Positions 7,354 through 14,063 are shown, counted from the stretch's first letter. The stretch is DNA of 14,355 nt from an uncultured Oscillospiraceae bacterium (GCA_900762245.1 CAAFFR010000141.1:1-14355); one strand, 5' to 3'. Numbers and translations: made by a program. The notes: a model not told the origin generated them from the letters alone.

Positions 7354-7376
7354 GCGGGTCATGACCCCGCCCTACA
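7354..7376 (-). repeat. Palindromic repeat, family A, copy 4 (left arm degraded)
   Basis: GCGGGTCA/TGACCCCGCC followed by CTACA. This copy is inverted relative to copy 3 and has lost bases in its left arm. With copy 3 it brackets the family B element. It lies 28 nt upstream of the yggS start. Confidence 0.78.
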
Positions 7377-7404
7377 ATATTACATGTAGAAAGAAGAGAA
7401 TACT

Positions 7405-8115
7405 ATGTCCATTGCAGAAAACGTTGCCCGCATTCGGGCGGAGATTGAAGCCGCTGCCATGAGCTGCGGCCGGGACCCTAAGTCCATCCAGCTTTGTGCT
7501 GCCACCAAGATGAACGATGCCGATGCCGTCCGGCAGGCCATTGCTGCCGGTGTGGACTGCTGCGGTGAAAACCGGGTCCAGGAGCTCACCGCAAAATTAG
7601 CAGAAAACGCCTACGAAGGTGCCCCCGTCCACTTCATCGGCCATTTACAGACCAACAAAGTCAAATTCGTGGTGGGCAGGGTGGACCTCATTCAGAGTGT
7701 GGATTCCGAGCGCCTGCTGAAGGCCATTGACAAGGAAGCTGCAAAACAGGGCCTTATTCAGAACATTTTGCTGGAAGTCAACATCGGTGAGGAGGCCAGC
7801 AAGTCCGGATTCGGCGCGGACGATATTCTCCCTCTGGTGGACAGACTGTCGGAATTTCCAAACGTTTGTCTGAAAGGACTCATGGCAATCCCGCCTATTT
7901 CCCACAATTCGGGAGAAAATCTGCAGTTTTTTCAAAAAATGTTCCAATTAAGTGTTGACATCAGAAACAAAATAGACGATAATGTGATGGTGGACTGTTT
8001 ATCCATGGGCATGTCCGGCGACTTTGCAGACGCGATCTCGGCCGGCAGCACGATGATTCGTGTGGGCACCGCCATTTTCGGTGCCAGAAACTATGCCAAG
8101 CTTTCATCAAACTGA
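7405..8115 (+). CDS. yggS: YggS/YlmE family PLP-binding protein (PLP homeostasis)
   Basis: Members of this family bind pyridoxal 5'-phosphate on a single TIM-barrel domain and help keep PLP and amino-acid pools balanced; no catalysed reaction is established. The 236-residue product has the PLP lysine K35 in CAATKMN, then GENRVQE, HFIGHLQTNKVK, NIGEEASKSGF, GLMAIPP, and the phosphate-binding LSMGMSGDFADAI and GSTMIRVGTAIFG segments, all in the expected order. The start at 7405 has only a purine-rich AGAAAGAAGAGA Shine-Dalgarno. This is the ylmE position of the Firmicutes division cluster, directly upstream of sepF. The stretch around 7900-7990 is noticeably AT-rich, uses codons rare in neighbouring genes (AGA, ATA), and contains a near-perfect promoter (separate entry). 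The encoded residues there still look normal for the family. Confidence 0.95.
   Translation: MSIAENVARIRAEIEAAAMSCGRDPKSIQLCAATKMNDADAVRQAIAAGVDCCGENRVQELTAKLAENAYEGAPVHFIGHLQTNKVKFVVGRVDLIQSVDSERLLKAIDKEAAKQGLIQNILLEVNIGEEASKSGFGADDILPLVDRLSEFPNVCLKGLMAIPPISHNSGENLQFFQKMFQLSVDIRNKIDDNVMVDCLSMGMSGDFADAISAGSTMIRVGTAIFGARNYAKLSSN
7955..7983 (+). promoter_or_regulatory. Putative housekeeping-sigma promoter inside yggS, for sepF-divIVA
   Basis: TTGACA at 7955-7960, a 17-bp spacer and GATAAT at 7978-7983: eleven of twelve consensus bases with optimal spacing. A/T-rich DNA lies just upstream (T6 and A6 runs near 7927-7940). Transcription would start about 7990, giving a sepF leader of roughly 155 nt. 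It lies within coding sequence, so it was found by pattern only and activity is inferred. Confidence 0.6.
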
Positions 8116-8144
8116 TGTGGATATACTTTAGGAGGAAATAGATA

Positions 8145-8690
8145 ATGAGCTTTTGGGATAATGTAAAGAAATTTGCCCAGCCCTATGCCGATGATGATTA
8201 CGATGATTACGACGAAGATGACTACGCCGATGAGTACGAAGAACCCGCAGAAGCCCCTGCTCCCCGCCGGGAAAAGCGCCGCGCTGCTCCCGCTCCTGTG
8301 ATGGATGAGGAAGAAGAGGATACCGGTTTCGGCTTTGCTCCCATGCCCGCCGCTGCTCCCGCCGCCAGCGTTTCCGCTACCGGCTTCAACGGTCAGGTGC
8401 TGAACATGAGCGCCAACAAGCAGGAGGTCGTTCTGTTCCGTCCCGGCAGCTTCAACGATACTTCCAAGGCTGCTGACGACCTGCGCAACCGCCGCGCTGT
8501 CATCGTCAACATGGAGAACGTTGACAAGGCCATGGCCCGCCGCGTGGTGGACTTCCTGTCCGGCTGTGTTTACGCTCTGGACGGCGATGTGAAGAAGATC
8601 GCCCAGTCTGCTTACCTGTTCTGCCCCCACAACATGGACATCGTGGGTGATCTGGAAACCCTGCAGGCTGAAGTGGAGAGCTATATCTAA
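8145..8690 (+). CDS. sepF: Cell division protein SepF
   Basis: SepF anchors and bundles FtsZ filaments at the division septum. The 181-residue protein begins with a short amphipathic helix (MSFWDNVKKFAQPY) of the membrane-binding kind. A long, very acidic Asp/Tyr/Glu region follows (about residues 16-33), then a basic RREKRR patch and a Pro/Ala linker. The conserved globular core runs from about residue 80 to the end, with QEVVLFRPGSF, ADDLRNRRAVIVNM, RRVVDFLSG and the closing AYLFCPHN block. The linker is longer and more acidic than in the roughly 150-residue Bacillus protein. AGGAGG at 8130-8135 sets the start. It follows yggS by 29 nt and precedes divIVA by 22 nt, a division cluster arrangement. 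Codon use suggests good expression. Confidence 0.95.
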   Translation: MSFWDNVKKFAQPYADDDYDDYDEDDYADEYEEPAEAPAPRREKRRAAPAPVMDEEEEDTGFGFAPMPAAAPAASVSATGFNGQVLNMSANKQEVVLFRPGSFNDTSKAADDLRNRRAVIVNMENVDKAMARRVVDFLSGCVYALDGDVKKIAQSAYLFCPHNMDIVGDLETLQAEVESYI

Positions 8691-8712
8691 TTTTTGAAAG
8701 GGGAACATTTTT

Positions 8713-9354
8713 ATGTTTACACCGCAGCAGATCGATCAGATCTCTTTTGGCAGAGCCACCTTTGGCGGCTATGATATGCAGCAGGTCGACGAGTTTCTGG
8801 AGCCTCTGACCGAGGATTATGTAACTCTGTACAAGGAAAATGCCCTGCTCAAGAGCAAGATGCGTGTTTTGGTTGGCAAGCTGGAAGAATACCGCAAGAA
8901 CGAGACTTCCATGAAGGAAGCTGTCATCAACGCCCAGAAGACCTGCGACAAGATGGTCGCCGAGGCCGAAGCCAAGTGCGCCAGAATGCTAAGTAGCGCC
9001 AGCTCCACCGCTGCCGCCAGTGCAGACGCTTCCGAGGCCCAGATCGCCGCTGAGAACGCCCGCGTGGAAGAAGCCCGTCAGGCTGCCGCTGCCAAGATTG
9101 GCGAGCTGCAGGAGCAGCTGCGTACCTGCATCCAGGCTCTGGAGCGCATCAAGGGTGCCAACGCCCCCGCTGTGAAGGCTGAGAAGAAGGATGTTGCCGA
9201 TGAGATCTCCGACAACATCGAAGCAATGGTAGGCACCACCATGGACACCGCTCCCAAGGCTGCTCCCAAGCACCCCACCAACGATACCACCACCAGCAAG
9301 TTCGCTTCCCTGAACCTGCAGTTTGGCCGCAACTACGACCCCAAGAGCAAGTAA
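8713..9354 (+). CDS. divIVA: DivIVA domain septum/pole-targeting protein
   Basis: DivIVA proteins sense negatively curved membrane and recruit division, chromosome-segregation or wall-growth factors to poles and septa. The 213-residue product starts with the membrane-binding domain signature (FTPQQIDQISFGRATFGGYD, then QQVDEFL) and continues as a heptad-rich coiled coil through about residue 65. A second Ala/Glu-rich coiled coil spans about 85-150. The C-terminal tail (150-213) is polar and probably disordered. It is longer than Bacillus subtilis DivIVA (164), mainly in the Ala-rich coil and tail. The start at 8713 has AAAGGGG at 8697-8703. Its place after sepF and before ileS matches the ylm-divIVA-ileS order in Firmicutes. 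No terminator hairpin with a T-tract follows the stop; a family B repeat begins 8 nt later. Confidence 0.93.
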   Translation: MFTPQQIDQISFGRATFGGYDMQQVDEFLEPLTEDYVTLYKENALLKSKMRVLVGKLEEYRKNETSMKEAVINAQKTCDKMVAEAEAKCARMLSSASSTAAASADASEAQIAAENARVEEARQAAAAKIGELQEQLRTCIQALERIKGANAPAVKAEKKDVADEISDNIEAMVGTTMDTAPKAAPKHPTNDTTTSKFASLNLQFGRNYDPKSK

Positions 9355-9361
9355 AACCACC

Positions 9362-9453
9362 TGTCATTCCGAGGAGCGCAAAGTGCGACGTGGGAATCCC
9401 CTCCAAATAACAGGAGATTACCACACCAGTGTGCGCTACTTCCCGCAATGACA
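9362..9453. mobile_element. MITE-like element, family B, short unit of 92 bp
   Basis: It begins TGTCATTCCGAGGAGCGC and ends CCCGCAATGACA. The two ends are related inverted repeats of about 40 bp but have diverged more than in the copy at 7204-7333, and the centre is almost absent. It fills most of the space between divIVA and the ileS leader. As RNA it could fold back on itself. Confidence 0.7.
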
Positions 9454-9469
9454 TTCTAAAATAATCAAT

Positions 9470-9701
9470 GCTATGACGAGGACGCGTAAAGAAACGCACC
9501 GCTTTCAGAGAGCTGCCGGTTGGTGCAAGGCAGCAGGCAGGAGTTTCTTTGTATCACCTCCGAGCAGCGCACCGAGAATGTAGGCTGCGCCGATTTGCGC
9601 CCGATAACGCGCTTTCGAGTGCCGGTGAATACCGGAACAAGAGTGGTACCGCAGAGGTAAATGCGCCTTTGTCTCTTATTCTAGAGGCAAAGGCGTTTTT
9701 T
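9470..9701 (+). promoter_or_regulatory. T-box riboswitch (isoleucine, specifier ATC) upstream of ileS
   Basis: T-box leaders read the charging state of a tRNA: uncharged tRNA stabilises an antiterminator so the synthetase gene is transcribed. The T-box core AACAAGAGTGGTACCGC is at 9636-9652. Stem I closes through GAGG (9478-9481) with CCTC (9557-9560), leaving the specifier loop with ATC (Ile) at 9553-9555. AAAGAAAC pairs with GTTTCTTT above it, and an apical GGTTGGTGCAA loop sits on CTGCC/GGCAG. A stem III-like hairpin (CCGGT/ACCGG) is at 9622-9635. The antiterminator can be drawn as AAGAG (9639-9643) with CTCTT (9673-9677) plus GCAGAGG (9651-9657) with CCTTTGT (9666-9672). These right-hand arms are also used by the terminator, so the two structures exclude each other. 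No convincing promoter is visible just upstream. Confidence 0.93.
9664..9701 (+). terminator. Regulated terminator of the ileS T-box
   Basis: A 12-bp stem with one G-T wobble (9664-9675 with 9684-9695), an 8-nt loop and T6 at 9696-9701. Its left arm is shared with the T-box antiterminator, which is the expected switch. Confidence 0.92.
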
Positions 9702-9710
9702 CTGCCAAAA

Positions 9711-9839
9711 GCCCTCCCCTTTGGGGAGGGTGCCCCTGTAAGGGGGCGGGAGAGGTGTGCCCAAAGGGCACAGTCATCCCTACGGGATGACCCTCTTCCG
9801 TCACGGCTTCGCCGTGCCACCTTCCCCAAAGGGGAAGGC
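9711..9839. mobile_element. MITE-like element, family C, 129 bp, with serial hairpins
   Basis: It starts GCCCTCCCCTTTGGGGAGGG and ends CCTTCCCCAAAGGGGAAGGC, with imperfect terminal inverted repeats of about 45 bp. It contains at least five perfect hairpins: 9712-9719/9723-9730, 9756-9762/9766-9772, 9773-9780/9784-9791, 9802-9807/9811-9816 and 9820-9827/9831-9838. There is no transposase and no T-tract. It separates the T-box terminator from the ileS Shine-Dalgarno by about 150 nt, so it is transcribed as part of the ileS leader whenever the T-box permits read-through. Confidence 0.75.
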
Positions 9840-9873
9840 ATATTCTGAATTTACTATGGAGGTAAACATTCCA

Positions 9874-12663
9874 ATGGAATACAAAAACACAATCATCACC
9901 CCGAAGACTTCCTTCCCCATGAAGGCCGGTCTGCCTGCCCGGGAACCCGGCATGCTGAAGGCCTGGGAGGAGATGGACCTGTACAATGCCATGCTGGAAA
10001 AGAACAAGGACCTGCCCCCCTTCGTTCTGCATGACGGCCCTCCCTTCTCCAACGGCTATATCCACATGGGTCACGCTCTGAACAAGACCCTGAAGGACTT
10101 CATCACCCGCTCCCACGCTATGATGGGCTACTACACCCCCTACGTCCCCGGCTGGGACAACCACGGTCTGCCCATTGAGCGCGCCATCGAGACTTCCAAG
10201 AAGAAGCTGAACAAGGACATGACTGTCCCCGAATTCCGCAAGGCCTGCGAGGACTTCGCTGAGGACTTCATCCAGAAGCAGATGGGCGGCTTCAAGCGTC
10301 TGGGCGTTGTGGGCGACTGGGAGCATCCCTACCGTACCATGGATAAGCACTTCGAGGCACAGGAAGTCAAGGTCTTTGGCCGCATGTTCGACAAGGGCTA
10401 TATCTACAAGGGCCTGAAGCCCGTCACCTGGTGCCCCTTCTGCGCCACCGCTGTGGCCGAGGCTGACATTGTTTACCAGGACGATCCCTGTACCTCTGTC
10501 TACGTTAAGTTCCCCATGAAGGACGACCTGGGCAAGCTGGCCGGTTTCGACCTGAGCAAGACCTTCTTCGTCATCTGGACCACCACCATCTGGACCCTGC
10601 CCGGCAACATGGCCATCTGCCTGCATCCCCGTGACAGCTATGTTCTGGTGAAGGCTGACAACGGTGAAACCTACATCATGGCCGAGGCCCTGATGGAAAA
10701 AACCATGAAGATGGGCGGTTTCGAGAACTATGAGGTTCTGGCTACCTATCCCGGCGCCTTCTTCGAAAACATGCTGGCTCAGCATCCCTTCCTGGACAAG
10801 ACCTCCCGTCTGGTCTGGGCTGAGTACGTCACCATGGACAGTGGTACCGGCTGTGTCCACACCGCTCCCGGCTTCGGTGCTGACGACTATCAGACCTGCA
10901 TGCGTTACGGCATGGAGCTGGTGGTTCCTGTTGACGACTACGGCCGCCACACCGACTACGCCGGCAAGTACGCCGGTCTGCCCACCGAAAAGTCTAATCC
11001 CATCATTCTGGAGGACATGAAGGAGACCGGTATGCTCTTCGCTTCCGAAGAGATCATCCACTCCTACCCCCACCATGACCGCTGCAAGAAGCCCGTTATT
11101 TTCCGTGCTACTCCCCAGTGGTTCTGCTCTGTGGAATCCTTCAAGGATCAGGCCATCAAGGCCATTGAAAATGTCCAGTGGTATCCTGCCTGGGGCGAAG
11201 ACCGCATGACCAGCATGATCCGCGAGCGTGCCGACTGGTGCATCTCCCGTCAGCGCCGCTGGGGTCTGCCCATCCCCGTGTTCTACTGCCGTGACTGCGG
11301 CAAGCCCGTTTCCAACCCCGATTCCATCGCCAAGATCTCCAAGCTGTTTGACGAGCACGGCTCCAACATCTGGTTCGAGAGCGAAGCTATGGATCTGGTG
11401 CCCGAAGGCTTCACCTGCCCCCACTGCGGCGGCAAGACCTTCGACAAGGAGACCGATACCCTGGACTGCTGGTTCGACTCCGGCTCCACTCACTTCGCTT
11501 CCCTGATGAAGGATACCCCCGAGCTGTGGCCTGCTGATGTGTACCTGGAAGGTGCCGACCAGTACCGCGGCTGGTTCCAGTCCTCCCTGCTGACTTCCGT
11601 GGGCGCACTGGACCAGGGCGCTCCCTTCAAGCAGGTCCTGACCCATGGCTGGGTCGTGGATGGCCAGGGCCGCGCCATGCACAAGTCTCTGGGCAACGGT
11701 GTTGATCCCGCTGACCTGATCAAGGACTTCGGTGCCGATATCGTCCGTCTGTGGGCCGCATCCAGCGACTACCACGCTGACGTCCGCTGCTCCAAGGAAA
11801 TCTTCAAACAGATCGCCCAGAACTATCTGAAGTTCCGCAACACTGCCCGTTACTGCCTGGCCAACCTGAATGACTTCAACGCCAACGATCTGGTTCCCGC
11901 TGAACAGATGGAAGAGCTGGACAAGTGGGTGCTGACCAAGCTGGATGAGCTGACTAAGCTGATCCGCAAGTCCTACAACGGCTATGAGTTCCATGTGGTC
12001 ACCCATGCCATCAACGATTTCTGCGTTGTGGAGCTGTCCAGCTTCTATCTGGACATTCTGAAGGACCGCCTGTACTGCGAAGAAGCCAATGGCCTGCGCC
12101 GCCGCTCCGCTCAGACTGCCCTGTTCCTGATCCTGGATGCCATGGCAAAGCTGTTCGCTCCCATCCTGGCCTTCACCTGTGATGAGATCTGGCAGTCCAT
12201 GCCCCACCGTGAGGCAGACGATGCCCGTAACGTCCTGCTGAACCAGATGCCCGAGAACTTTGAGGGCTACTGCCTGGATCAGGCCGCCATGGACAAGTGG
12301 GCCACCATCATGAAGCTGCGTCAGGATGTCAACGGCATTCTGGAGAAGGCCCGTGCCGACAAGCGTATCGGTAAGGCTCTGGAAGCTCATGTGACCCTGG
12401 AGACCTCCGACGCTGCCATCAAGGCCGCCTGCGAGAATGTGAATCTGGCAGAAATCTGCATCGTGTCCGCTGTTGACTGGGCCGCTGCTGAGGAGGGTGC
12501 TGAGATCGGCACCGGTGTCAACTTAAGCGCACTGACCATCGGTGTCAGCGAAGCCAAGGGCGAGAAGTGCCCCCGCTGCTGGATGCACTCCGTAAATGCC
12601 AACGCCGAGGGCCTGTGCCCCCGCTGCGCTGCCGTCATCGCCAAGATGGACGTGGAGTTCTAA
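9874..12663 (+). CDS. ileS: Isoleucyl-tRNA synthetase
   Basis: IleS charges tRNA-Ile with isoleucine and edits misactivated valine. The 929-residue class I synthetase has the HIGH motif as HMGH at residues 64-67 and a WTTTIWTLPGN editing-domain block. The KMSKS loop reads AMHKS (601-605), keeping the catalytic second lysine. The WFDSG and DQYRGWFQSSLL segments also fit the family. Cysteine pairs at C472/C475 and C515/C518, and C-terminal C899/C902 and C915/C918, suit zinc binding. The frame is open upstream to 9757 through repeat DNA, but the start at 9874 is preferred: GGAGG at 9858-9862 lies 11 nt ahead, and the protein then begins MEYKNTIITPKTSFPM as in homologues. An ATG at 9856 overlaps the Shine-Dalgarno. 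Control is by the upstream T-box, and a terminator follows. Codon choice is strongly biased, suggesting high expression. Confidence 0.97.
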   Translation: MEYKNTIITPKTSFPMKAGLPAREPGMLKAWEEMDLYNAMLEKNKDLPPFVLHDGPPFSNGYIHMGHALNKTLKDFITRSHAMMGYYTPYVPGWDNHGLPIERAIETSKKKLNKDMTVPEFRKACEDFAEDFIQKQMGGFKRLGVVGDWEHPYRTMDKHFEAQEVKVFGRMFDKGYIYKGLKPVTWCPFCATAVAEADIVYQDDPCTSVYVKFPMKDDLGKLAGFDLSKTFFVIWTTTIWTLPGNMAICLHPRDSYVLVKADNGETYIMAEALMEKTMKMGGFENYEVLATYPGAFFENMLAQHPFLDKTSRLVWAEYVTMDSGTGCVHTAPGFGADDYQTCMRYGMELVVPVDDYGRHTDYAGKYAGLPTEKSNPIILEDMKETGMLFASEEIIHSYPHHDRCKKPVIFRATPQWFCSVESFKDQAIKAIENVQWYPAWGEDRMTSMIRERADWCISRQRRWGLPIPVFYCRDCGKPVSNPDSIAKISKLFDEHGSNIWFESEAMDLVPEGFTCPHCGGKTFDKETDTLDCWFDSGSTHFASLMKDTPELWPADVYLEGADQYRGWFQSSLLTSVGALDQGAPFKQVLTHGWVVDGQGRAMHKSLGNGVDPADLIKDFGADIVRLWAASSDYHADVRCSKEIFKQIAQNYLKFRNTARYCLANLNDFNANDLVPAEQMEELDKWVLTKLDELTKLIRKSYNGYEFHVVTHAINDFCVVELSSFYLDILKDRLYCEEANGLRRRSAQTALFLILDAMAKLFAPILAFTCDEIWQSMPHREADDARNVLLNQMPENFEGYCLDQAAMDKWATIMKLRQDVNGILEKARADKRIGKALEAHVTLETSDAAIKAACENVNLAEICIVSAVDWAAAEEGAEIGTGVNLSALTIGVSEAKGEKCPRCWMHSVNANAEGLCPRCAAVIAKMDVEF

Positions 12664-12678
12664 GAAGCTCAACCAATT

Positions 12679-12715
12679 ATCGCCCCCGTAGCCACAGCTG
12701 CGGGGGCGATTTTTT
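12679..12715 (+). terminator. Rho-independent terminator after ileS
   Basis: A 14-bp GC-rich stem with one T-G wobble (12679-12692 with 12697-12710), a CACA loop and a T-run at 12710-12715, starting 15 nt after the ileS stop. Confidence 0.93.
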
Positions 12716-12789
12716 GAAATCCCCGTTGGTTAGAAAAATGCCGCAGTAGAGCAGGCTGAGAACAGCCCGCCCTATGAAAAATGCGTACA

Positions 12790-12806
12790 TTTAAGAAAGT
12801 CTTAAA
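12790..12806. promoter_or_regulatory. Dyad upstream of a promoter (possible operator)
   Basis: TTTAAGA, AAG, TCTTAAA: a perfect 7-bp inverted repeat with a 3-bp centre, 20 bp upstream of the -35 box of the next promoter. Placement and symmetry suit a regulator binding site. No regulator is identified, and an A/T-rich dyad of this size can occur by chance. Confidence 0.35.
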
Positions 12807-12826
12807 CCCTTCGACCGTTTCCTTCA

Positions 12827-12855
12827 TTGACATTGCCTCCTCCCTACCTTATAAT
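12827..12855 (+). promoter_or_regulatory. Consensus housekeeping-sigma promoter for the secreted protein gene
   Basis: TTGACA at 12827-12832, a 17-bp spacer and TATAAT at 12850-12855, a perfect match to consensus in both boxes with ideal spacing. The start would be about 12862, giving a leader near 38 nt that holds AAGGAGGT at 12886-12893, 6 nt before the ATG. Confidence 0.9.
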
Positions 12856-12899
12856 ATTAGTGGAAGGAAATTCCGTTTTTCCCAAAAGGAGGTAGCTTT

Positions 12900-14054
12900 A
12901 TGAAAAAGATGTTTTGTTTGATGTTGGCGCTGGTTATGACGCTGTCCATGATCCCTCTGACGGCTTCTGCCGAGGGTCCCGGCTTCGGCTCTGCCACAGT
13001 CACTGTCACCGTTTATTATGCCAAGGATTTTACCACCACCTTTGATGTCACCGTGGGCAGCGAAAATGTGACTCTGGGCCCCGGAGATTATGTAAAGTCC
13101 GGTAACCAGTACTACGAGTTCCAGAAGTATTCCAACGGCGACAGCTACATCACCATTCCTGCCTACGACGGCACCACCAAGTGGCATAACAACTGGGATA
13201 AGATCGCCATGTACTATGTCCGCCACAGCCACAATTATAAGCATCAGTACAACCGAATGAATCACTGGCAGGTCTGCGCCTGCGGCCACACCACCGCGAA
13301 GCATCCCCATCAGGACCCCGCAACCCTGAAGGAAAAGATCTGCTCCTGCGGCTACAAGTTCAGCGATAACTGCGACCTGTCCGTTCTGTGGCTGCAGAAT
13401 ATGAATCTCTCCGAGCGCTACGACATGAAGAAGACGGACTACACCGCCATTTTGAACACATGGGCAAATGTAACGGAAACCGCTATCCGTTATCAGACCT
13501 ACGATGCCAAGGCAACTGTACAGCTTCCCGAGGATCTGACCGTCAATGCAGAGGGCTTCACCACCTTTGAGATCGTGGTCACTGCCGAGGATAAGTCCAC
13601 TACCCAGACCTACACTGTCACCGCCGTACGCCCCGTCACCGTAGAAGGCTGCACGGTATTGTCTGACGGCAAGACCGTTTCCACCAAAGTTCCCTCCACC
13701 ACCGCCCGCCGGGTAGCAACCGCCGAGGTTTCCGAAACCCTGCTGACAGAAGTGGCCGCCATTGCCAAGAAGGATAACTGCGCCGCCATTGTCCTGGAAC
13801 CCGATTTCAACTTCTGGCACAATGAGACCCTGAATGTCCTGATCCCCAGCGCTTCCCTGAAGGACACCAAGGCAGACCTGACCCTGACTACCCTTTTCGG
13901 CACCGTCACCATTCCCAATGCAGAACTGACGAAGCTGATGGAAAATACCGGGGTTCTGACCATCACCACTCTGAAAGCGGATGGATTCCAGATTGCTCAG
14001 GACGGCAAGGAAGTAACCAACCTTTCCAAGAATATCACCTGGGAACAGGCCTAA
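12900..14054 (+). CDS. Secreted protein with cadherin-like beta-sandwich domain
   Basis: An exported 384-residue protein of unknown function. A signal peptide (MKKMF, a hydrophobic core, then TASA) should be cut after Ala24. Residues 30-105 form a beta-rich segment. Residues 109-158 are His/Cys-rich with two CxCG knuckles (C126/C128 and C148/C150) and C158, a HSHNY...HWQVCACG pattern common in surface proteins of gut Clostridia and perhaps metal-binding. Residues 158-246 fit a cadherin-like beta-sandwich domain (DLSVLWL..., DYTAIL..., DAKATV..., TYTVTAVRP). Residues 247-384 resemble the module often placed before SLH repeats in related surface proteins. No SLH repeat, LPxTG motif, lipobox or C-terminal membrane span is present, so the protein looks released or held non-covalently. 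It has its own strong promoter, Shine-Dalgarno and terminator. Domain assignments are by pattern, not search. Confidence 0.8.
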   Translation: MKKMFCLMLALVMTLSMIPLTASAEGPGFGSATVTVTVYYAKDFTTTFDVTVGSENVTLGPGDYVKSGNQYYEFQKYSNGDSYITIPAYDGTTKWHNNWDKIAMYYVRHSHNYKHQYNRMNHWQVCACGHTTAKHPHQDPATLKEKICSCGYKFSDNCDLSVLWLQNMNLSERYDMKKTDYTAILNTWANVTETAIRYQTYDAKATVQLPEDLTVNAEGFTTFEIVVTAEDKSTTQTYTVTAVRPVTVEGCTVLSDGKTVSTKVPSTTARRVATAEVSETLLTEVAAIAKKDNCAAIVLEPDFNFWHNETLNVLIPSASLKDTKADLTLTTLFGTVTIPNAELTKLMENTGVLTITTLKADGFQIAQDGKEVTNLSKNITWEQA

Positions 14055-14063
14055 ATCCAACCA

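Noticed and set aside
7149..7376. CRISPR array
   Set aside because: The repeats differ in orientation, are spaced irregularly and enclose another repeat; there are no regular spacers and no cas genes.
7373..7378. TACAAT as a -10 box for yggS
   Set aside because: It arises from the end of palindromic repeat copy 4, and there is no -35-like hexamer 16-18 bp upstream.
9549..9848. 99-codon + strand frame across the T-box leader and family C repeat
   Set aside because: It coincides with a structured RNA leader and a non-coding repeat, with no ribosome site or protein-like composition.
9757..9873. 39-codon N-terminal extension of IleS
   Set aside because: It is translated repeat DNA with no ribosome site ahead of it, whereas 9874 has a good Shine-Dalgarno and gives a family-like N-terminus.
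9676..12390. 904-codon open frame on the minus strand opposite ileS
   Set aside because: It runs antisense through ileS and two repeats. Strong third-position G/C bias in ileS suppresses stop codons on the opposite strand; the translation is a low-complexity Gly/His/Val/Leu mix with no family signature.
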